Source: Chlorobaculum limnaeum
GTDB taxonomy: Bacteria > Bacteroidota > Chlorobiia > Chlorobiales > Chlorobiaceae
Assembly: GCF_001747405.1 (NCBI RefSeq)
Contig: NZ_CP017305.1
Span: forward strand, 1,010,001-1,074,000
DNA: 64,000 nucleotides
Direction of reading: 5' to 3'
Shown one piece after another: positions 30,316 through 39,152 of this stretch. Made by a program: the position numbers and the translations under genes. Below the pieces are notes generated by a model. That model was not told the origin of the DNA. It made no database searches and saw only the letters and a list, made by a program, of their open reading frames with translations. The stretch's first letter is position 1. Each line of letters begins with the position of its first letter.

Positions 30316-31560
30316 ATGAAACCCATCCGCATTGACGATTATTGCTTCGACCGCATTCATCTCTGGTTGCAGTACGATGCCTGCGTTCCGCAGTTCATCG
30401 AAATGGTGGTCGAGGTGTTCTATCCGGCCAACCGCAAGGCCAACGGTCTTGTGATGTTCGACCACGGCTTCCTGATCGGCAATGACCTGCTCTGGTATCC
30501 AAAAAAGATCGCTGGAATGCTGCTCGACGACAATCCGCTCTTCGGCATCAATCCTTCCGATTACTACAACTACAGCTCAGCGCTTGTCGAGAAAAACTGG
30601 GCGATGGCGTTTGTCAGCGCCAGCCACGCGCAGGTTGACTGGATGCCGTGGACCGACATCGGCGGCAATCCGCGGGTGGGTCAGGAGGCGTATGCCGCCG
30701 CTTCGTACCTCATCAAATACGGCATGACCAACTTTTTCTGGCTGGTCGAAGCCGAAGGTCACAACAGCCGGAGCTTCGATGCGGAGCTTGCCAGCAAGGC
30801 GAAGTTCCTGATTTCCAACAACGTCATATTCGCCGGGCACTCGGTTGGCGGAGCGCATGCGCAGGCTGCGGCGTGCGGGTTCGATACCCTCCGGCAGATC
30901 GGCGCGAATCAGTGTCGTCCCTTCAATCCGGTGATCTACAACCGGGAGTTTTTGCCTGCATTCAGTATGCCGATGGCGAGCTGGAAAGAGGAGCATCGGG
31001 CCAATCCGGTCGGTCTCTTGATGCTTTCGCCGGTTGACCAGTCAGTTCCGCTGTTCATCCCCGGCATGAGCGACTATCGCGCTGCGCTCGCATCCCGCCC
31101 GATGCCGATGGCGATGATCACCGGCCAGTGCGATTGCGCGTGCCTCGACATGTCCCAGCCGCCAGCCTGGTCGGATAACGGCACCGAAAGCCAGTTCAGC
31201 CAGCTCACCGGCGGCGGCAAAGGCTCCTGGGTTGTGGCTTCGCAGGTGGAACGCGGCAGCCACTGCGGTTACCTGACCGACAAGAGTCCGCTGTGCAGCG
31301 TGGCCGACATGCCGAGCGAGTGCAAGCGCTGTCCCGAAGGTACAGCGTACAAGCCGATGGGTGCCGAAGCTGTTTTCACTTCGGAGATGTTCAGGAAGTT
31401 CATCGGCATCTATCCCGACGGCGGCGGATTCCAGGGCGGCTTCAGCGACTGGATCCAGAGCGATTTCATTACCTGGCTGAACCAGAAGAGTCCGTGCTGC
31501 GATCTGAACCTGATGCAGATGCCCGGCGGCGGCTACATCGACAACGTCCCGCCGGTGTAG
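30316..31560 (+). CDS. Alpha/beta-hydrolase-fold protein
   Basis: 414 residues. The nucleophile elbow is GHSVGGAHAQAAA (GxSxG), preceded by NGLVMFDHGFLIGNDLLW, an oxyanion-type HG segment. This is an esterase/lipase or chlorophyllase-like arrangement. Many cysteines occur in the C-terminal half (CDCACLDMSQPP, CKRCPEG, SPCCDLNL). No signal peptide is seen. Substrate unknown. Transcribed alone. Confidence 0.7.
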   Translation: MKPIRIDDYCFDRIHLWLQYDACVPQFIEMVVEVFYPANRKANGLVMFDHGFLIGNDLLWYPKKIAGMLLDDNPLFGINPSDYYNYSSALVEKNWAMAFVSASHAQVDWMPWTDIGGNPRVGQEAYAAASYLIKYGMTNFFWLVEAEGHNSRSFDAELASKAKFLISNNVIFAGHSVGGAHAQAAACGFDTLRQIGANQCRPFNPVIYNREFLPAFSMPMASWKEEHRANPVGLLMLSPVDQSVPLFIPGMSDYRAALASRPMPMAMITGQCDCACLDMSQPPAWSDNGTESQFSQLTGGGKGSWVVASQVERGSHCGYLTDKSPLCSVADMPSECKRCPEGTAYKPMGAEAVFTSEMFRKFIGIYPDGGGFQGGFSDWIQSDFITWLNQKSPCCDLNLMQMPGGGYIDNVPPV

Positions 31561-31610
31561 GGAAAAGGAGATTGTTGTCTCGAAACGAAAGAGAGGTGCG
31601 TTTTTCTCGT

Positions 31611-31742
31611 GTCATTCTGAGTCCGTCCCGACCGCTGTCGGGGCGGGCAAAGAATCCGGAAAAGCCACGTAAAATATATTAAATCAGTCAATTATCGAGC
31701 TATTTGAAAAAAGGCTGGATTCTTCACTTCGTTCAGAATGAC
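31611..31742. repeat. Long palindromic intergenic repeat (GTCATTCTGA family)
   Basis: The outer arms GTCATTCTGA...AAGAATCC and GGATTCTTC...TCAGAATGAC pair with each other; the centre holds a further GC hairpin (CCCGACCGCTGTCGGGG). Related arms occur at 23360 and 40096-40177. Confidence 0.6.
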
Positions 31743-31861
31743 AGGAATACGCAAGATCAAAATGCTGTTGTGAATCTCTTTTAAGACCTTCATTTATGCC
31801 AAAGCGTCTGTCTCGATCATGATCTCGGGACAGACGCTTTTTTTTGTCGTGCCGAATCGCC

Positions 31862-32416
31862 TCAAACGCTGGCGTTGTGGCGGTCGATGAGCGCGAGCGC
31901 CTCTTCGGCGGAGTCGCAAACGTCGTAGAAGGCGCGGTAGCTCTCTCCAACCATCTTTTCCTTGGCGATGCGTTCGAAGAATTGCAGGAGCTGATCCCAG
32001 AAGCCGTCCACGTTCAGGAGAATGATCGGCTTCTCGTGGTGGCCGAGGTGCTTCCAGGTGAGGATTTCGAGGAACTCGTCGAGGGTGCCGAAGCCGCCCG
32101 GCAGGATCACGAAGGCGTCCGCCCAGCCGGTGAGCAGCATTTTGCGCTCGTGCATCGTTTCGACGACGCGCAGCTCGGTCAGCCCGTAGTGGGCGACCTC
32201 GCGCTCTTCGAGAAAGCGCGGAATGACGCCCCGCACCTGCCCGCCACAGCGCATGACGGCGTCGGCGGCGCACCCCATGAGGCCGACGTGCCCGCCGCCA
32301 AAGACCATGCCGATCTTTCGTTCGGCAAGTCCCCGGCCCAGCGCCTCCGCTTCGTTGAAATAGGGGTCCGGCGCGCGGTTGCTGGAGCTGCAATAGACGG
32401 TGACTGAACGGATCAT
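31862..32416 (-). CDS. LOG-family / TIGR00730 Rossmann protein
   Basis: 184 residues from ATG 32414-32416, which overlaps the upstream glycosyltransferase by 4 bases. It has GGGHVGLMG and the diagnostic PGGFGTLDEFLE. The family includes cytokinin-activating phosphoribohydrolases and nucleotide 5'-monophosphate nucleosidases. Last gene of the leftward operon with GT2, YjbQ and the chlorophyll synthase. Confidence 0.9.
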   Translation of the reverse strand: MIRSVTVYCSSSNRAPDPYFNEAEALGRGLAERKIGMVFGGGHVGLMGCAADAVMRCGGQVRGVIPRFLEEREVAHYGLTELRVVETMHERKMLLTGWADAFVILPGGFGTLDEFLEILTWKHLGHHEKPIILLNVDGFWDQLLQFFERIAKEKMVGESYRAFYDVCDSAEEALALIDRHNASV

Positions 32417-33066
32417 GATGGGGTCTGTTTGTAGGTTCTGGTGATGCTGTCGGGCGAGCGGCGGTAGATGTAGCTCTCCGGCTGGTCGATTTTCAGGACG
32501 CGGAATCGCTGTGATGCGCGCTCCCAGAGGTCGGTGTCCTCGGCGTAGTCGAGCGCCTGGAATCCGCCAAGCTCCATGAACAGCTCGCGCCGCCCGAACA
32601 TTGTCGCTCCGGCGATGCACTCGCGGACGTGAATCCATTGCCCCGGATCGTTACGATCCCGAACCCACGGATCGCCCTCGCAGACGAATCCGCCCGACAG
32701 CAGCGTGGTTTCCGGCATCGCCTCCAACATGCGGAAGCGCGATTCGAGGTGCTCCGGCAGGTAAAGGTCGTCGCTGTCGAGAAAGGTGACGTAGCGCCCG
32801 AACGAGGCCTGGATGCCCGCATTGCGCGACAGGGCGGCCTTGCGGTTCCGGTGCTTCATGTAGCGGATGTTGCCGTGCTGGCGGAGGAACGCATCGACCA
32901 CCGCGAAGGTGTCGTCCGAACTGCCGTCGTCCACGACGATCAGCTCCCACTCCGCGAAGCTCTGGGCGACGACGCTTTCGATGGCGTGAGCGAGCAGCGG
33001 GGCGCGGTCGAAGGTCGGCAGGATGACCGAGATGGCCGGGCGGAGGTCGAAGTGTGGCGTCTGCAT
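32413..33066 (-). CDS. Family 2 glycosyltransferase
   Basis: 217 residues. ISVILPTFDRAPLLAHAIESVVAQSF is the GT2 start; VDDGSSDDT and the DxD-like FLDSDDLYLPEH bind the sugar nucleotide and metal. It inverts configuration; acceptor unknown. No membrane segments are present, so it is cytosolic or peripheral. Position: second from the end in the bchG/K-type operon. Confidence 0.9.
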   Translation of the reverse strand: MQTPHFDLRPAISVILPTFDRAPLLAHAIESVVAQSFAEWELIVVDDGSSDDTFAVVDAFLRQHGNIRYMKHRNRKAALSRNAGIQASFGRYVTFLDSDDLYLPEHLESRFRMLEAMPETTLLSGGFVCEGDPWVRDRNDPGQWIHVRECIAGATMFGRRELFMELGGFQALDYAEDTDLWERASQRFRVLKIDQPESYIYRRSPDSITRTYKQTPS

Positions 33067-33078
33067 GGGCGCGGCTCT

Positions 33079-33498
33079 TCAGGGTTCGCCGACAAGCTGC
33101 ATGAAAATCTCGCGGCTGCGGGGGCGGTTGTCGTGGTCGATGAAGACGATCTGCTGCCACGTGCCGAGTACCGGTTCACCGCCGCTGACCGGCAGCGTGA
33201 CGGCAGGCCCCATGAACGAGGCGCGCATGTGCGAAAAGCCGTTGTCGTCGCCCCAGGTCTCCGAATGGCGGCTGCGCTCCGTGCTCGGGAAGAGCTGCTG
33301 GAGCTTCTCGCGGAAATCCTCCACCAGCGCCGGTTCGAACTCCATTGTCGTCACCGATGCGGTCGAGCCGATGGCCGAAATGGTGACGATGCCGCTCCTG
33401 ACGCCCGACTTCGCGACGATCCGGCGCACCTCCGGCGTGATGTCGTGGATCTCCGAAAAGCCCCGCGATTCGAGGCTTATCGTGTCGCCGCAGGTCAC
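33079..33498 (-). CDS. YjbQ / UPF0047 protein
   Basis: 139 residues from a GTG that overlaps the stop of the chlorophyll synthase gene (GTGA). The family blocks are VTISAIGSTASVTTMEFEP and GTWQQIVFIDHDNRPRSREI. Members form trimers with a bound metal and have weak thiamine-phosphate synthase activity in vitro; the true role is unclear. The overlap indicates translational coupling. Confidence 0.88.
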   Translation of the reverse strand: MTCGDTISLESRGFSEIHDITPEVRRIVAKSGVRSGIVTISAIGSTASVTTMEFEPALVEDFREKLQQLFPSTERSRHSETWGDDNGFSHMRASFMGPAVTLPVSGGEPVLGTWQQIVFIDHDNRPRSREIFMQLVGEP

Positions 33499-34493
33499 GG
33501 CTCGATCGATTTGATGGCGAAGGCGCACACCATCATGCCCGCGACGAGGAAGTTCTGCGCGATGGCGTTGTAGCGCACGTCCCACGTTCGCGGCGAGCGC
33601 ACGAGGCTGAATTGCAGCAGGAACTGCGGTACGACGAGCAGCGCCGTCACCCATCCGTAGGTCGGCTCGCCGATCATGAACATGTAGCCCGCCGCCATGA
33701 GCTGGCCGAGGTCGATCATCACCGCCGCGATGAGCGCCGCCTTGCGTTCGCCGAAGACCGCCGGAAGGGTGTGGATGCCCACCTGCCGGTCGCCCTCGAT
33801 GGACTTGAAGTCGTTGATGGTCATGGTGCCGGTGCTCGCGATGGTGTAGAGCGCGGCCACGATGAGCGACGGGGTGATGGCCTGAAGCGAGAAGTCAGGC
33901 CGGTAGGCGATTTCGCCCGCCACCCACGGAATGATGAGATACGAAACCGCGACAATGATATTGCCCGCCCAGAGCCGTTTTTTGAGCTTGATCGGGTTGG
34001 CGCTGTAGAGGTGCGCGTTGATGATGCCGATGACGACGTAGAGCGCGATGAGCGGATGCACCAGCCAGCCGACGAGCACCGAGAGCACCGACCAGAGGGC
34101 GATGAGCATCGTGGCGCTACGGAGCGAAATCGCGCCGCCGGGAATCGGGCGGTTTGGTTCGTTGATCTCGTCGAGGTCGCGGTCGAAGTAGTCGTTGAGC
34201 ATCTGGCAGGTGCCGGTAGCGAGCGGCCCGGTGAGTAGCACGGCAAGCAGGAACTTGACGCTACCGACCTCCCGCCACCCGAAAGCGCCGCTCGCCACCG
34301 CGCCGCAGACGAAGCTCCAGACCACCGGAATCCAGGTGACTGGCTTGAGGAAGCGGACGAACAGACGGAGGCTCGTGAGGGGTTCGGAGGAACGGTTCTG
34401 CGGAGGAACCATCTTGCGAACGTTCAGCGCGCCCTTTTCGCCGTTAGCAGCTTTGCCCGATTCCTGACGCTCTTGAGTTTCCGCTCCGGCCAC
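33495..34493 (-). CDS. (Bacterio)chlorophyll synthase, UbiA family
   Basis: 332 residues from GTG 34491-34493; an internal ATG at 34412 would give 305 residues and may be the true start. About eight transmembrane helices. RFLKPVTWIPVVWSFVCGAV and the Asp motif NDYFDRDLDEINEPNRPIPGG are typical of ChlG/BchG/BchK enzymes, which esterify chlorophyllides with a geranylgeranyl, phytyl or farnesyl tail in the membrane. Green sulfur bacteria have separate synthases for Chl a, BChl a and BChl c/d/e; I cannot tell which this is. First gene of a four-gene leftward operon. Confidence 0.85.
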   Translation of the reverse strand: MAGAETQERQESGKAANGEKGALNVRKMVPPQNRSSEPLTSLRLFVRFLKPVTWIPVVWSFVCGAVASGAFGWREVGSVKFLLAVLLTGPLATGTCQMLNDYFDRDLDEINEPNRPIPGGAISLRSATMLIALWSVLSVLVGWLVHPLIALYVVIGIINAHLYSANPIKLKKRLWAGNIIVAVSYLIIPWVAGEIAYRPDFSLQAITPSLIVAALYTIASTGTMTINDFKSIEGDRQVGIHTLPAVFGERKAALIAAVMIDLGQLMAAGYMFMIGEPTYGWVTALLVVPQFLLQFSLVRSPRTWDVRYNAIAQNFLVAGMMVCAFAIKSIEP

Positions 34494-34789
34494 GCTTGTT
34501 TGTACTAAATGGTGATGAAAAGAGTTACGGCGTCAAAAATAACACCATAAAACGAAACAACAGCACACTTGCCGGTAAAAAATCAGCGCGACGTGATAGC
34601 CGGAACCTGCACGGAGTACCGTCCGTACCGCCTGCCGGTATGAATGTCGAGACCTCAGGAAATGCAAAGAGGAAATATGCGGGTTTTCAGCGGTAACGTT
34701 ATGGCAATAAAGCAGTTATGGCGTTCTGACGTGGAGCCTGAGCCTTCGATGTTGTTTATCTCGTTTCTTTTCAGTAAGATAGGGGTGAT
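34494..34789. other. Gap between chlorophyll synthase and CRISPR leader
   Basis: About 300 bases with no supported gene; it should contain the leftward operon promoter and possibly the distal part of the CRISPR leader. Confidence 0.4.
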
Positions 34790-34895
34790 GTTCAGTAGTA
34801 CAATCAGACCATTGTCCCTTGGCATCGCTGATTTTTCCTCGAGCCTTTGATTTCGCTCCCGCAGCTCTTGCCAGTCAAGCGTTTCCGGGGGTACT
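34790..34895 (+). promoter_or_regulatory. Leader of CRISPR array 1
   Basis: This ~106-base segment, beginning GTTCAGTAGTACAATCAGAC and ending GTTTCCGGGGGTACT, abuts the first repeat and is almost repeated before array 2 (38624-38729). About ten mismatches are concentrated in the middle. Conservation next to the first repeat is expected of a leader that promotes transcription and spacer integration. Confidence 0.8.
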
Positions 34896-35749
34896 CTTTA
34901 TAGCTTATTGCACTCGCAGAGGATTGAAACTAATCATGTTTTGGAGCCTTGCTCCAGTAATCTACATCAACTTTATAGCTTATTGCACTCGCAGAGGATT
35001 GAAACCGGGAACGCATCTCCTACAATTTCAGCTATCCCCGCATCTTTATAGCTTATTGCACTCGCAGAGGATTGAAACTTCAGAGATAATAAATATCTTT
35101 TTAAACATTATACTTCTTTATAGCTTATTGCACTCGCAGAGGATTGAAACTTGTAGATTAGCCACCATTCTTGATAGATCAGACGTCCGTTTTTTTCCTT
35201 TATAGCTTATTGCACTCGCAGAGGATTGAAACTCAAGTATCTCCTCGTATGTACCCACAATATCACTTCTTTATAGCTTATTGCACTCGCAGAGGATTGA
35301 AACGAAATTCTCTTGCATCTTTTACTGTAAAGTTTCTATTAGCAGCTTTATAGCTTATTGCACTCGCAGAGGATTGAAACGGCTTGCGTTCCCACGTTTT
35401 CAGCGACCATGGCATATGACTTTATAGCTTATTGCACTCGCAGAGGATTGAAACCAAGCGCATTCCGCGTCTGTCCATGGGCCATACGTGAATCCTTTAT
35501 AGCTTATTGCACTCGCAGAGGATTGAAACGGTCGTATGACGAAAAGTCTTCCGAAGTCCGGTAAGATTCTTTATAGCTTATTGCACTCGCAGAGGATTGA
35601 AACTTTTTCCTGACTGTCACGCTTCGTGCAATACAGCGCGGCCTTTATAGCTTATTGCACTCGCAGAGGATTGAAACTTTTTTCCCGATCCTCGGTACGA
35701 TCCGCGACCAGCTCCTTTATAGCTTATTGCACTCGCAGAGGATTTTCGT
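34896..35749 (+). CRISPR. CRISPR array 1 (12 repeats, 11 spacers)
   Basis: The 35-base repeat begins CTTTATAGCTTATTGCACTC and ends GCAGAGGATTGAAAC. Copies start at 34896, 34971, 35044, 35116, 35198, 35269, 35346, 35420, 35495, 35569, 35643 and 35715. The last copy loses its final GAAAC, which marks the leader-distal end and fixes the orientation as rightward. Spacers are 36-47 bases, as in many type III arrays. Cas6 processing would leave the usual 8-base ATTGAAAC tag. All spacers differ. Confidence 0.98.
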
Positions 35750-35813
35750 TTTTGGCTTGGTTATGGAAAAATTGGCGGATTGTGTTATTTAACTTCATAT
35801 CTTTCAGCCCTTC

Positions 35814-36098
35814 ATGCAATTCATTCTTGTGACCTATGACATCGAGAACGACCGGCGGCGGACGAAAATCCACAAGGTGCTCGAAGGGTATGGGGTTGCC
35901 GTGCAGTACAGTGTGTTCGAATGTTTCCTTTCCGATCAGGATTATGCCACGCTTCGTCACCGGCTGCGGAAACTGATGGATTCAAAACATCCGCTCGACA
36001 GCATTCGCTACTATCGCCTTTGCCGATCATGCGTTGAAAAGGTCGATACCGACGGGAACCGCCCGTTCGCGGTTGCCAGTCCGTTCATTATTGCCTGA
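35814..36098 (+). CDS. cas2: Cas2
   Basis: 94 residues, typical length. FILVTYDIENDRRRTKIHKVLEGYG has the Cas2 ferredoxin-like start and conserved Asp; VQYSVFECFLSDQDY and SIRYYRLCRSC follow. Cas2 dimers bridge two Cas1 dimers in the spacer integrase. It lies between array 1 and the RT-Cas1 gene, all pointing rightward. Confidence 0.95.
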   Translation: MQFILVTYDIENDRRRTKIHKVLEGYGVAVQYSVFECFLSDQDYATLRHRLRKLMDSKHPLDSIRYYRLCRSCVEKVDTDGNRPFAVASPFIIA

Positions 36099-36162
36099 AA
36101 ACGTTGCATCCCTTTTCACCATGTTCATTTATTGCTCCGGCCATTACAACTCATAAACAATT

Positions 36163-36222
36163 GCCCCGGACTTTAGTCCGGGGTATGTGGATAAAACAAA
36201 ATAAATCAGGGCTTTAGCCCAA
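36163..36222. repeat. Twin-hairpin intergenic repeat, copy 2
   Basis: CCCCGGACTTTAGTCCGGGG (36164-36183) and GGGCTTTAGCCC (36209-36220), between cas2 and RT-cas1. It is the same element as 52433-52495, in opposite orientation. Confidence 0.65.
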
Positions 36223-36283
36223 TATCTTTCAAGGGCGGCAATTGCAATTTTTTGTTGCCGGAGTAATAACACCTGTTGCCGTT

Positions 36284-38479
36284 ATGGGATGGCTTTACAA
36301 TCAGATGGCGTTGCCTGAAACCATCTTTCAGGCGTGGTACAAAGTGGCGGCAAACGATGGCCGACCCGGTTGGGATAACAAATCCATCGACGATTATTCC
36401 CTTCGGCTCGACGAGAACCTCGCTTCGCTCTCAAAAGCGCTCCTCTCTGGTTCCTACCAGCCCGGCCCGCTGCTGAAACTCGTGATGCTCAAGCCCGACG
36501 GCAACGAGCGGGCGCTGCTCATCCCCGGCGTGATGGATCGGGTAGCGCAAACGGCGGCGGCAATGGTGCTGTCACCGCTTATCGAGGCGGAACTTGGTTC
36601 GAGCACCTTTGCCTACCGGCCCGGTATCTCTCGCCAGGGCGCGGCTCGCGAAATCGAGCGGCTGCACCGCGAAGGCTACCAGTGGGTGCTCGATGCCGAT
36701 ATTCGCAACTTTTTCGATAGCGTCCGCCATGACCTGCTTTTCCAGCGCCTGGCCTCGCTGATTGACGACCGGGAACTGCTTTCGATTCTGCACCGCTGGC
36801 TCACTGCTGAAATCGTCGATGGCGCAACCCCTCGTCGCCGCAATACCATCGGGCTGCCGCAAGGATGCCCCATTTCACCGGCGCTTGCCAACCTCTACCT
36901 CGACCGCTTTGATGAGGCGCTTGAAGGCGAAGGGTTCAAGCTGGTGCGTTTTGCCGACGACTTTCTGGTGCTCTGCAAAACCCGCCCGAAAGCCGAGGCC
37001 GCCCTGAAGCTTTCGGAAAGCGTTCTCGGTGACCTCAAACTCGAACTCAACAGCGAGAAAACCCGCATCACTACGTTTGCCGACGGGTTCAAGTACCTCG
37101 GCTACCTGTTTATCCGGTCGCTGGTGATTCCCACCAAAATGCACCCCGAAGAGTGGTACGACAAGCTTGGCAAGTTCAGGTTGCGCAGGAAAAGTCAGCA
37201 CCTTGTTCCTCCCGACCCCGACGCCATGAGCGACGAACGGGCGCAATTCGAGCTTGAAACCGGCGAGGGCGAACCCATTCAGCTCTCGAAGGCGGACTTG
37301 CTGCAAACCGAGTTTGGCGCGCGGTTGCTCGAAAGCCTCGAGAAAGAGCAGGTGAGCGTTGACGATTTTCTCGACAAGATCGCCCGGCAGGATGAGGAGC
37401 GGCTGCGCGAAAAGCGCGAAGCGTTGAAAAAACTCTACTCCCCGTTCCTCAATACGCTTTATCTGCAAGAGCAGGGGAGCGTCATGCGCAAGGATGGTGA
37501 ACGGTTCAGCATCGAGAAGGAGGGGACGGTGGTCAGCGAGGTCATTGTGCGTCATATCGAGCAGGTGGTGGTGTTCGGAAATGTGGCGCTGACCACGCCG
37601 GTGATGCAGTACTGCCTGCAAAACGAAATCCCCGTCACCTTTCTATCGCAGCATGGCAGCTACTTCGGCAGGCTGGAAGCGACCATGGCCGACAATGCCG
37701 AAATGCAGCGCTTCCAGTTTTTGCGTTCCATCGACGAACCCTTCGCGCTCGAAACCGCCAGAGCCATTGTGGTGGCGAAAATCACCAACAGCCGCACGAT
37801 GATCCGCCGCAGAACGTCAGCAATCCGGGAGCGGGATGGCGAGGTTTACGGCAGGATACAGACGCATCTCGCTCTTATGGGCGACCTTGCCGCAAAGGCG
37901 GAAACCTGCGATGAAATCGACGGGCTTCGTGGTTTTGAAGGCAAGGCATCCGCGCTCTATTTCGAGTGTTACGGTTTGCTGTTTAGCAAGAATCTGCCAT
38001 TTCATACGCCGTCGTTCCAGCGGGTGCGGCGTCCGCCGACCGATCCGGTCAACAGCCTTCTGAGTTTCGGCTACTCGATGCTGCACAATAACGTTTTTTC
38101 GATGGTTCGCCTGTGCGGCATGAACCCGTACATCGGGTTTCTGCACGCCGAACGAAAGGGCAATCCCGGGTTGGTCAACGACCTGGTCGAGGAGTTCCGC
38201 ACGGTGATCGATTCGCTGGTGCTCTACACGCTCAACCGGGGTTTGCTGAAGGAAAACGACTTTTACTGCCGCAAGGATCAGCCCGGTTGTTTTCTCTCGA
38301 ATGACGCCCGAAAACGGTACATCAAGATTTTCGAGGAGCGGATGTGGCAGGAATCGCGCGATGGCAGCACCGGCAAAACGCTGAACTTCCGGCGGCAGAT
38401 GGAAAAACAGGTCAGGATGATGCGCGACGTGATCGCCGGAACTCGTACGCAGTACGATCCGTACCGGTTGAAATGGTAA
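36284..38479 (+). CDS. Reverse transcriptase-Cas1 fusion
   Basis: 731 residues from ATG 36284 (a TTG at 36242 would add 14). Residues ~10-290 are a group II intron-like reverse transcriptase: DADIRNFFDSV, GLPQGCPISPALANLYLD and the polymerase box FADD (223-226). A charged linker (~305-405) leads to Cas1, whose catalytic triad is visible as E552 (GFEGKAS), H621 (GFLHAE) and D633 (NDLVEE). The 69- and 12-residue spacing matches Cas1. No Cas6 domain is fused at the N-terminus; cas6 is separate at 50440. RT-Cas1 proteins of type III systems are known to acquire spacers from RNA. All active-site residues are kept, so adaptation could be functional. Confidence 0.97.
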   Translation: MGWLYNQMALPETIFQAWYKVAANDGRPGWDNKSIDDYSLRLDENLASLSKALLSGSYQPGPLLKLVMLKPDGNERALLIPGVMDRVAQTAAAMVLSPLIEAELGSSTFAYRPGISRQGAAREIERLHREGYQWVLDADIRNFFDSVRHDLLFQRLASLIDDRELLSILHRWLTAEIVDGATPRRRNTIGLPQGCPISPALANLYLDRFDEALEGEGFKLVRFADDFLVLCKTRPKAEAALKLSESVLGDLKLELNSEKTRITTFADGFKYLGYLFIRSLVIPTKMHPEEWYDKLGKFRLRRKSQHLVPPDPDAMSDERAQFELETGEGEPIQLSKADLLQTEFGARLLESLEKEQVSVDDFLDKIARQDEERLREKREALKKLYSPFLNTLYLQEQGSVMRKDGERFSIEKEGTVVSEVIVRHIEQVVVFGNVALTTPVMQYCLQNEIPVTFLSQHGSYFGRLEATMADNAEMQRFQFLRSIDEPFALETARAIVVAKITNSRTMIRRRTSAIRERDGEVYGRIQTHLALMGDLAAKAETCDEIDGLRGFEGKASALYFECYGLLFSKNLPFHTPSFQRVRRPPTDPVNSLLSFGYSMLHNNVFSMVRLCGMNPYIGFLHAERKGNPGLVNDLVEEFRTVIDSLVLYTLNRGLLKENDFYCRKDQPGCFLSNDARKRYIKIFEERMWQESRDGSTGKTLNFRRQMEKQVRMMRDVIAGTRTQYDPYRLKW

Positions 38480-38623
38480 AACCGCAGCTCAAATTTTCGG
38501 ATGGTTAAAAATGCCAGAAAAGGGCATTAACTGCTTGTGGAATAACGGGTAATGGGAGATAATCGTAATCCGTGAGCTGCGGTGCTTGCATAACTCATTG
38601 AAATTGCATAACCTACAGAGGTA

Positions 38624-38729
38624 GTTCAGTAGTACAATCAGACCATTGTCCCTTGGCATCGCTGATTTTTCCATGAGCTGCGGTTTTGGCTCCCGCAGCC
38701 CTTGCCAGTAAAGCGTTTCCGGGGGTACT
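38624..38729 (+). promoter_or_regulatory. Leader of CRISPR array 2
   Basis: Near-identical copy of 34790-34895, ending GTTTCCGGGGGTACT directly before the first repeat. It lies downstream of RT-cas1, so a new leader-driven transcript begins here. Confidence 0.8.
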
Positions 38730-39136
38730 CTTTATAGCTTATTGCACTCGCAGAGGATTGAAACCTACCACAACTGACATGTTTTTAAAAATAGAGGGTT
38801 TAAAAACTTTATAGCTTATTGCACTCGCAGAGGATTGAAACTGAAAATAATTGTCCATGCCCCTTTTGGGATACGACGTGTCTTTATAGCTTATTGCACT
38901 CGCAGAGGATTGAAACGAACGAAAATACATTATTTACTTTATACAAAGAACTCTTTATAGCTTATTGCACTCGCAGAGGATTGAAACTCATGAGATGAGC
39001 CAGAAAAGGACGTTCTAACAAATGCTTTATAGCTTATTGCACTCGCAGAGGATTGAAACACACGAATGTCCGTTGTTGCTTCTCAAAACATCAAAATACC
39101 TCTTTATAGCTTATTGCGCTCGCAGAGGATTGAGTA
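38730..39136 (+). CRISPR. CRISPR array 2 (6 repeats, 5 spacers)
   Basis: The repeat is the same as in array 1. Copies start at 38730, 38807, 38882, 38953, 39025 and 39102; the last is degenerate (TTGCGCTCG, end GAGTA instead of GAAAC). Spacers are 36-42 bases and differ from those of array 1. The next gene starts 17 bases after the last repeat, so array and effector genes may share a transcript. Confidence 0.97.
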
Positions 39137-39152
39137 ATAAACATCTATTGAA

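Noticed and set aside
34819-35832. Several rightward reading frames across array 1
   Set aside because: They are translations of the repeat (FIAYCTRRGLK and LYSLLHSQRIET recur at each copy) and not genes.
36242-36283. TTG start for RT-Cas1
   Set aside because: It adds 14 residues with no family support; the ATG at 36284 gives the expected RT start. It cannot be fully excluded.
38739-38930. Leftward frame in array 2
   Set aside because: Also a translation of repeats (FQSSASAISYK recurring).
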